From the NCBI GenBank assembly GCA_964352775.1, contig CAYGTK010000155.1, positions 1 through 10,063 on the forward strand: a stretch of 10,063 nucleotides of DNA. Reading direction: 5' to 3'. The notes below the pieces were generated by a model, which was given only the letters and a program-made list of their open reading frames with translations, did no database searches and had not been told where the DNA came from. Below, piece after piece: positions 6,074 to 10,063 of this stretch (positions are counted from its first letter, which is position 1; every line of letters begins with the position of its first letter). The DNA is from CAYGTK01 sp964352775. Its GTDB lineage: Bacteria; Bacteroidota; Bacteroidia; Chitinophagales; CAIOSU01. The position numbers and the translations under genes were made by a program.

Positions 6074-6808
6074 TCAAATCTTCTCTAAAAGGTCATTCCG
6101 TTTTCTTCTTGATAATGGTGCTGATAGGTCTTTGCTCATGTGTAATATATCGCCTTCCTTTTTATCCCAGTAAGTCAAGTGCAATAGGTTGATAATGTAT
6201 GACCTATGTGAGCGAAAAAAGAATGCAATTGGCAACATTTCTTCAAATTCTTTTAAATGTGAGCTTACGACTATTGGATGTTCTCTATTGGCTATAAAAA
6301 ACTCCGTATAGTTATTATCACCCTTAAGTAGAATGATGTGTTTAAGTTTCACAAAGTGTGATCCATCTTGAACTTTCAGTGTTATAGTTCTTTCAGTTTC
6401 GGTTACTTTTCTGTCTTGGATAAAGTTAGTTAGGGTATTCTGCTTCTCTCCATTCTTTGAGTGTCTTATTTTTTTTATGGCCTCCGTTAATTCATGAGCA
6501 TCAATAGGTTTCATCAAATAGTCTAATGCAGATAGTTTAATGGCTTTAAGTGCATAGTGGCTATGTCCAGTACAGAACACTACCTGATAACTATAGGAAG
6601 CTGTTTCTTTGAGTACATCGAAACCAGTACCATCTGGTAGTTCAACGTCTAGAAATAGTAACTCAGGTTTGAACTCTTTAATGTTAGAGATCCCTTCTTT
6701 TACAGTAGAAGCTATACTGCAAATCTCTATATCCTCAGCATATATACTCAAGTACTTACTAAGTAGCTTAGCATTATTTGGTTCATCCTCAATTATTACA
6801 GCTCTCAT
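6074..6808 (-). CDS. LytTR-family response regulator
   Basis: A 244-residue cytoplasmic DNA-binding regulator, the output partner of the sensor kinase just upstream. Seen: a receiver domain at about 1-120 with acidic pocket E7/D8, phospho-acceptor D54 in LFLDVELPDG, switch T80 in VFCTGHS and K100 in LMKPID. A linker rich in polar residues follows (about 115-140). The LytTR domain at about 140-244 contains VKLKHIILLKGDNNYTEFF, the FFRSHRSYIINL block (about 197-208), and LSAPLSRRKRNDL near the end. LytTR proteins bind DNA as dimers at paired short sites. All receiver residues are present, so phosphorylation control is expected. The ATG overlaps the kinase stop as ATGA (6805-6808), giving translational coupling and near-equal supply of the pair. 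Target genes are not shown; no clear pair of LytTR sites was found in the window. Confidence 0.95.
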   Translation of the reverse strand: MRAVIIEDEPNNAKLLSKYLSIYAEDIEICSIASTVKEGISNIKEFKPELLFLDVELPDGTGFDVLKETASYSYQVVFCTGHSHYALKAIKLSALDYLMKPIDAHELTEAIKKIRHSKNGEKQNTLTNFIQDRKVTETERTITLKVQDGSHFVKLKHIILLKGDNNYTEFFIANREHPIVVSSHLKEFEEMLPIAFFFRSHRSYIINLLHLTYWDKKEGDILHMSKDLSAPLSRRKRNDLLEKI

Positions 6809-9759
6809 TCTTCAATGCGGTAGGGAAGGGTAAGTGTAACTCTAGTACCTCCTGTTTTTGGTGATATCTTTTCTATGCTAATTCTAACATCTTTGTTTTC
6901 CAACTCTCCAATGATACGGAGTTTTTCGTCTACAATACTTGACCCATGAGCTCTCCTTGAAGTTTTATCTTCTTTATCGCCTTTTTCGTAACCCTTGCCA
7001 TCATCATCAATAAATATCTGGAGCATAGTTTCCGAAAGCTTTTTAACGTTAATATTTATATTTCCTCCTTCATTTGGACCGATAGCATGAATAATTGCAT
7101 TTTCTATAAATGGTTGTAATATCATACCTGGTATCTGGGCATCCTCAAGTATATCTATTTCAGTATCGTCTATTTTATAATTTAACGTAGGTATTCGTGT
7201 TTTTTCTAGCTCTAAATATATTTCATTCAATTCTATTTCATCTTCTAAGTAGGTCCATTCTTGTAACGAACTATTAAGGATAAGCCGCATTAAACGAGAG
7301 AACTTACTAAGATACCTAGCTGCTTTATCGCTCTCATTATTAACAACATAATACTGTATTGATGAGAGAGCATTTGAAAGAAAATGAGGATTTATCTGAG
7401 CATGTAAGGCACTTAACCTCAAGTTTGTTATTGCAACTTCTTGTGCAGATCTTTTTTGTACTTGCAGTATTCTATAACGTGCAATTATGTAACCGATCAA
7501 GAGTATTGCAGTCATAACAGCGACACGAAACCACCAAGTTTCCCAAAAAGGCGGAGTAATAGTTATTCCTAATTCTATGGGCTTAGTAATTTCAGTATCA
7601 TTTATATCCCAAGCAGTTAATTTAAATTTGTAATCACCTGGAGGTAGCCTTCTATATATTGCCTGCCTATCTTTTGTTAATGTGGGCCTATTGTCATACC
7701 CTATGAGTTGGTACTGATAATTAATATTTCCATTACTTGAGTAAGATCTCGCATTATAATTAAACTGAACGGAGTTTTCATCGTAGGAAAGGGTAAGAGG
7801 GAAAGGGGAATTATGTACGCTATCGTTAACGTATACTTCATTTACTTTCAATAGGTCAAATGGTTCTCCTTTCTCTGGAGTGTTATATATCCTATAAGCT
7901 CCCCGTACAGTTCTTATGACTGCATCTTTCTCAACTCCGACTATTTGTAAGATGTCATCCCCTCGGAAGACATCCTTTAACGCTAGCTTACTTATTGTAT
8001 ACTCTTCATCTTCAAGTTTAAGGATGTTAACTCCCTTTGAAGTGTGTATGTATAAGGTTTCTTCAGACACTGAAATCTTATTGATGTTATTAGACCAAAG
8101 TCCATCTTCTAGGGTTAGAGTTGTAAATTTATTTCTATCTAATATTAATAAGCCGGATTCTTTAGTGCCAAATATTACTTTATTATCAGCTGCTCTAACT
8201 GAAGTAGGTACTACGTTATTTGGCAATAGTAGTTCATGTACTTCATTGCTCGTGTCCTCAACGTACCAGGCACCCTCAATATCTATATAGTAATTTCGCC
8301 CCCTTTTGTCTGAAGAAACACTATTAGCTAGTCTTCGGATAAAATAAGTGAGATGAACTTCTCCGTTTTTTGGGACTATTCTTACTAAACCTGAGGACGC
8401 CGCTGCATATGCAATACTATCATTAGAGGTAGCCATATCTTTTACAGCTCCTATTTGAATCCTATGCTTTCGGTACGAAGTTGATTCTATGGTTAAGTCA
8501 GTTCTATTTTTAACTTTATGTTCCTCTGTTATTAATTCGATAGCATTCAGGCTGTCGAGAATATATATTCCCATATTTGACCCAACGATAAACCTACTCC
8601 CTAGTGATACTACTTTTACTATCTCTGTATTGGATTGTACATTTTTCAGTTTTGCCTCTAATACAACTGAATCCTTAATTATTGAGAAAGCTGTGCCAAT
8701 ACCAATAAATAATTGATCATTAACAAGGCTGATCGAGTGGGTAGGGGATTTTTTTTCTTGATGAATGGGATTTGGTGATGCCAATATATTATTCTTAGAA
8801 AGATAGAATAGCCCATCTTTCAGGGAGGTAGCCCAAAGTCCAGATTTATCATCGTAATAAATGGTGCCTAAGGAATACCCTGAAAGAAATGTATCTATAA
8901 CCATACCTGGTGTATCAAGTGATACTTTATAACCCCCATCATCGGTAGCCACAAAAAGAAAATTAGAGTCTGGTGGAGTGAAAATTGTACTAATTGTGCA
9001 GTTTCCGCATAGCTCCCTATTTGTCACTATTATACTTGGCTTATCTGAAAGACACATTATACTTTGAGTATTCAAACCAAGCGGACCAATACTTGAATTT
9101 TTAGGCTTTGTATAGCTAACTTTTGTAATTATCACACTATCTGGTATTTGGTTAAGGTCAAAACCGTTGCCCTTCCATTTACCAAAATAGTTTTTTGACA
9201 TTATTAATATTTCATTTGACTGCTTAAGAAGTAATGGGTAACTAGAGTCATTTATTAGTCCTTCCTTCGTTCCATAAGTAAAAACACTATCTAAAAGAAG
9301 ATGGTGCAAGCCATGATTTTTAGTTCCAATCCAGAATTCATTTTTGGATAGCTGCACTATCCTGCTAATAAATTTTCCTTTGAAAACATTGTTCGGATTG
9401 AAGATGTGAAGAGAGTCTTTACCTAAATAAGCAGGTGGAATACCAATGAAATAAAACCATAAACTACCGTTCGATTGTTTGGATATGGCTATTGCATCTA
9501 AGGAGGGCGCACCTTTTGACGAACCATAAATTGTAAAGTCATAACCATCGAATTTAACGACACCTTGACTGGAAGCAAGCCATATATATCCTAGCGAGTC
9601 AGCCATTACGGAATACACTGTATTTGATGGAAGGCCATCTTCGATTGTATAATGCACCCACCTATCATCGTCAATAATAGCTGCGTCAGAGATTGTTAAT
9701 GAAAAAAGAAGTTGCGCAAAAAGGACAGCCTTCAAAAAAGAATATAGCCTCATGCGCAT
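6805..9759 (-). CDS. Sensor histidine kinase: periplasmic beta-propeller, Y_Y_Y domain, LytS-type transmitter
   Basis: A 984-residue membrane kinase that should phosphorylate the LytTR regulator. Seen: a signal peptide (MRMRLYSFLKAVLFAQLLFS start, likely cut near SDA-A, 24-27), then about 610 residues of two-component propeller repeats. Clear ones are IEDGLPSNTVYSVMADSLGYI (39-59, followed by W60) and LEDGLWSNNINKI (550-562). The length suits two seven-bladed propellers. A Y_Y_Y domain (about 655-737, NYQYQLIGYD and LPPGDYKFKLTAWD) precedes one TM (about 742-760). The transmitter has the His_kinase H-box AQINPHFLSNALSSI with H792, the N-box QPFIENAIIHA (N887), G-boxes DDDGKG (918-923) and RRAHGSS, and GGTRVTLTLP. 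The usual NPHFLFN reads NPHFLSN here. A CGNC motif (251-254) lies in the propeller. It starts 4 bases after pheS and overlaps the regulator by 4. The architecture is typical of Bacteroidota glycan or nutrient sensors; the ligand is unknown. Confidence 0.94.
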   Translation of the reverse strand: MRMRLYSFLKAVLFAQLLFSLTISDAAIIDDDRWVHYTIEDGLPSNTVYSVMADSLGYIWLASSQGVVKFDGYDFTIYGSSKGAPSLDAIAISKQSNGSLWFYFIGIPPAYLGKDSLHIFNPNNVFKGKFISRIVQLSKNEFWIGTKNHGLHHLLLDSVFTYGTKEGLINDSSYPLLLKQSNEILIMSKNYFGKWKGNGFDLNQIPDSVIITKVSYTKPKNSSIGPLGLNTQSIMCLSDKPSIIVTNRELCGNCTISTIFTPPDSNFLFVATDDGGYKVSLDTPGMVIDTFLSGYSLGTIYYDDKSGLWATSLKDGLFYLSKNNILASPNPIHQEKKSPTHSISLVNDQLFIGIGTAFSIIKDSVVLEAKLKNVQSNTEIVKVVSLGSRFIVGSNMGIYILDSLNAIELITEEHKVKNRTDLTIESTSYRKHRIQIGAVKDMATSNDSIAYAAASSGLVRIVPKNGEVHLTYFIRRLANSVSSDKRGRNYYIDIEGAWYVEDTSNEVHELLLPNNVVPTSVRAADNKVIFGTKESGLLILDRNKFTTLTLEDGLWSNNINKISVSEETLYIHTSKGVNILKLEDEEYTISKLALKDVFRGDDILQIVGVEKDAVIRTVRGAYRIYNTPEKGEPFDLLKVNEVYVNDSVHNSPFPLTLSYDENSVQFNYNARSYSSNGNINYQYQLIGYDNRPTLTKDRQAIYRRLPPGDYKFKLTAWDINDTEITKPIELGITITPPFWETWWFRVAVMTAILLIGYIIARYRILQVQKRSAQEVAITNLRLSALHAQINPHFLSNALSSIQYYVVNNESDKAARYLSKFSRLMRLILNSSLQEWTYLEDEIELNEIYLELEKTRIPTLNYKIDDTEIDILEDAQIPGMILQPFIENAIIHAIGPNEGGNININVKKLSETMLQIFIDDDGKGYEKGDKEDKTSRRAHGSSIVDEKLRIIGELENKDVRISIEKISPKTGGTRVTLTLPYRIEE

Positions 9760-9763
9760 AAAA

Positions 9764-10063
9764 CTAAGCTCCCTCGAACTGACTCAAAAACCTCGTGTCG
9801 TTCTCAGATAATACTCGAATATCGCTGATGTCATATCGCGAAAGTACAATGCGTTCAAGGCCGAGGCCAAATGCGAAGCCTGTATACTTCTTGCTATCAA
9901 TATTGCAGTTATCCAAAACATTAGGGTCTACCATACCACAACCTAAAATCTCTAACCAACCAGTTCCTTTGGTCAATCGTTTGTCTTTTTCGGTTTCTAA
10001 ACCTAACCACACGTCCATTTCAGCACTAGGTTCGGTAAAAGGGAAATATGATGGTCGTAAGCG
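9764..10063 (-). CDS. pheS: Phenylalanyl-tRNA synthetase alpha subunit, C-terminal part (5' end outside window)
   Basis: This is the end of the catalytic alpha subunit, which with PheT charges tRNA-Phe in the cytoplasm. The frame is open to the right edge. Translating the edge bases gives RLRPSYFPFTEPSAE just before MDVWLGL, a conserved PheS segment, so the Met at 10016-10018 is internal and not the start. Then come GTGWLEILGCGMVDP and the class II motif 3, GFAFGLGLERIVLSRYDISD (with catalytic-site Arg in GLER), followed by IRVLSENDTRFLSQF and the stop TAG at 9764-9766. About 99 of the usual 330-350 residues are visible, and the C-terminus is at the normal place, so nothing suggests truncation. 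The sensor kinase starts 4 bases later on the same strand, so the two are probably co-transcribed. pheT is not next to it on the downstream side; many Bacteroidota keep pheS and pheT apart. Confidence 0.96.
   Translation of the reverse strand, partial: RLRPSYFPFTEPSAEMDVWLGLETEKDKRLTKGTGWLEILGCGMVDPNVLDNCNIDSKKYTGFAFGLGLERIVLSRYDISDIRVLSENDTRFLSQFEGA
9769..9773 (-). promoter_or_regulatory. Shine-Dalgarno-like GGGAG for the sensor kinase, inside the pheS 3' end
   Basis: Read on the minus strand, GGGAG lies in the last codons of pheS, 9 bases before the kinase ATG (9757-9759). It supports that ATG over the second in-frame ATG 6 bases further on. It is one of few recognisable Shine-Dalgarno sequences in the window, and suits a downstream gene read from a shared pheS transcript. 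Confidence 0.4.

Noticed and set aside
7916..8290. 124-codon + strand open frame opposite the sensor kinase
   Set aside because: Serine-rich, low-complexity translation with no recognisable domain, fully antisense to a well-supported gene. The same applies to the other antisense frames, for example at 503-736, 1606-1821 and 8489-8716.
10016..10018. An 84-residue gene starting at this ATG
   Set aside because: The frame continues upstream to the window edge and encodes conserved PheS sequence, so this Met is internal to pheS.

Overview
The window is about 10 kb of dense, AT-rich bacterial chromosome that looks like Bacteroidota. Three features support this. The DksA/TraR-family protein has lost almost all its zinc-finger cysteines. 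The signal peptidase II is enlarged and carries a GATGNILDS motif. The giant sensor kinase has an external beta-propeller plus a Y_Y_Y domain, with LytS-type transmitter and LytTR response regulator. I cannot place the organism more finely. No insertion sequence, phage gene, CRISPR array, rRNA or tRNA gene was seen, and no gene-free stretch exceeds about 65 bases.

Layout. (1) Bases 1-2028, + strand: the 3' part of ileS, a DksA/TraR-family regulator and lspA. They are separated by 4 and 3 bases and are almost certainly one operon. (2) Bases 2032-5070, - strand: a three-gene exporter operon read in the order lipoprotein adaptor, FtsX/MacB-type permease, ATPase. The gene junctions are 4 bases of overlap and a 1-base gap. 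(3) Bases 5132-6037, + strand: a formate/nitrite transporter (FNT) family membrane protein, divergent from the exporter. The 61 bases between them hold a near-perfect FNR-type palindrome and a small stem-loop. (4) Bases 6074-10063, - strand: the 3' end of pheS, a 984-residue sensor kinase starting 4 bases after it, and a LytTR response regulator overlapping the kinase by 4 bases.

How the parts relate. The first operon combines translation (isoleucyl-tRNA charging), probable transcription control and lipoprotein maturation. LspA would process lipoproteins such as the exporter's adaptor, which has a clear lipobox. The exporter resembles DevBCA or a split MacAB, with adaptor, permease and ATPase on separate polypeptides and no outer-membrane channel gene in view. 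The kinase and regulator form a complete two-component pair whose signal and targets are not shown here.

Most of the window is ordinary core genome. The points that deserve a second look are the FNR-like site with the uncertain FNT start beside it, the coupling of pheS to a sensory system, the kinase's altered H-box and CxxC motif, and the hairpin spanning both stop codons at the lspA/ATPase junction. I found no convincing evidence of a wholly new system.
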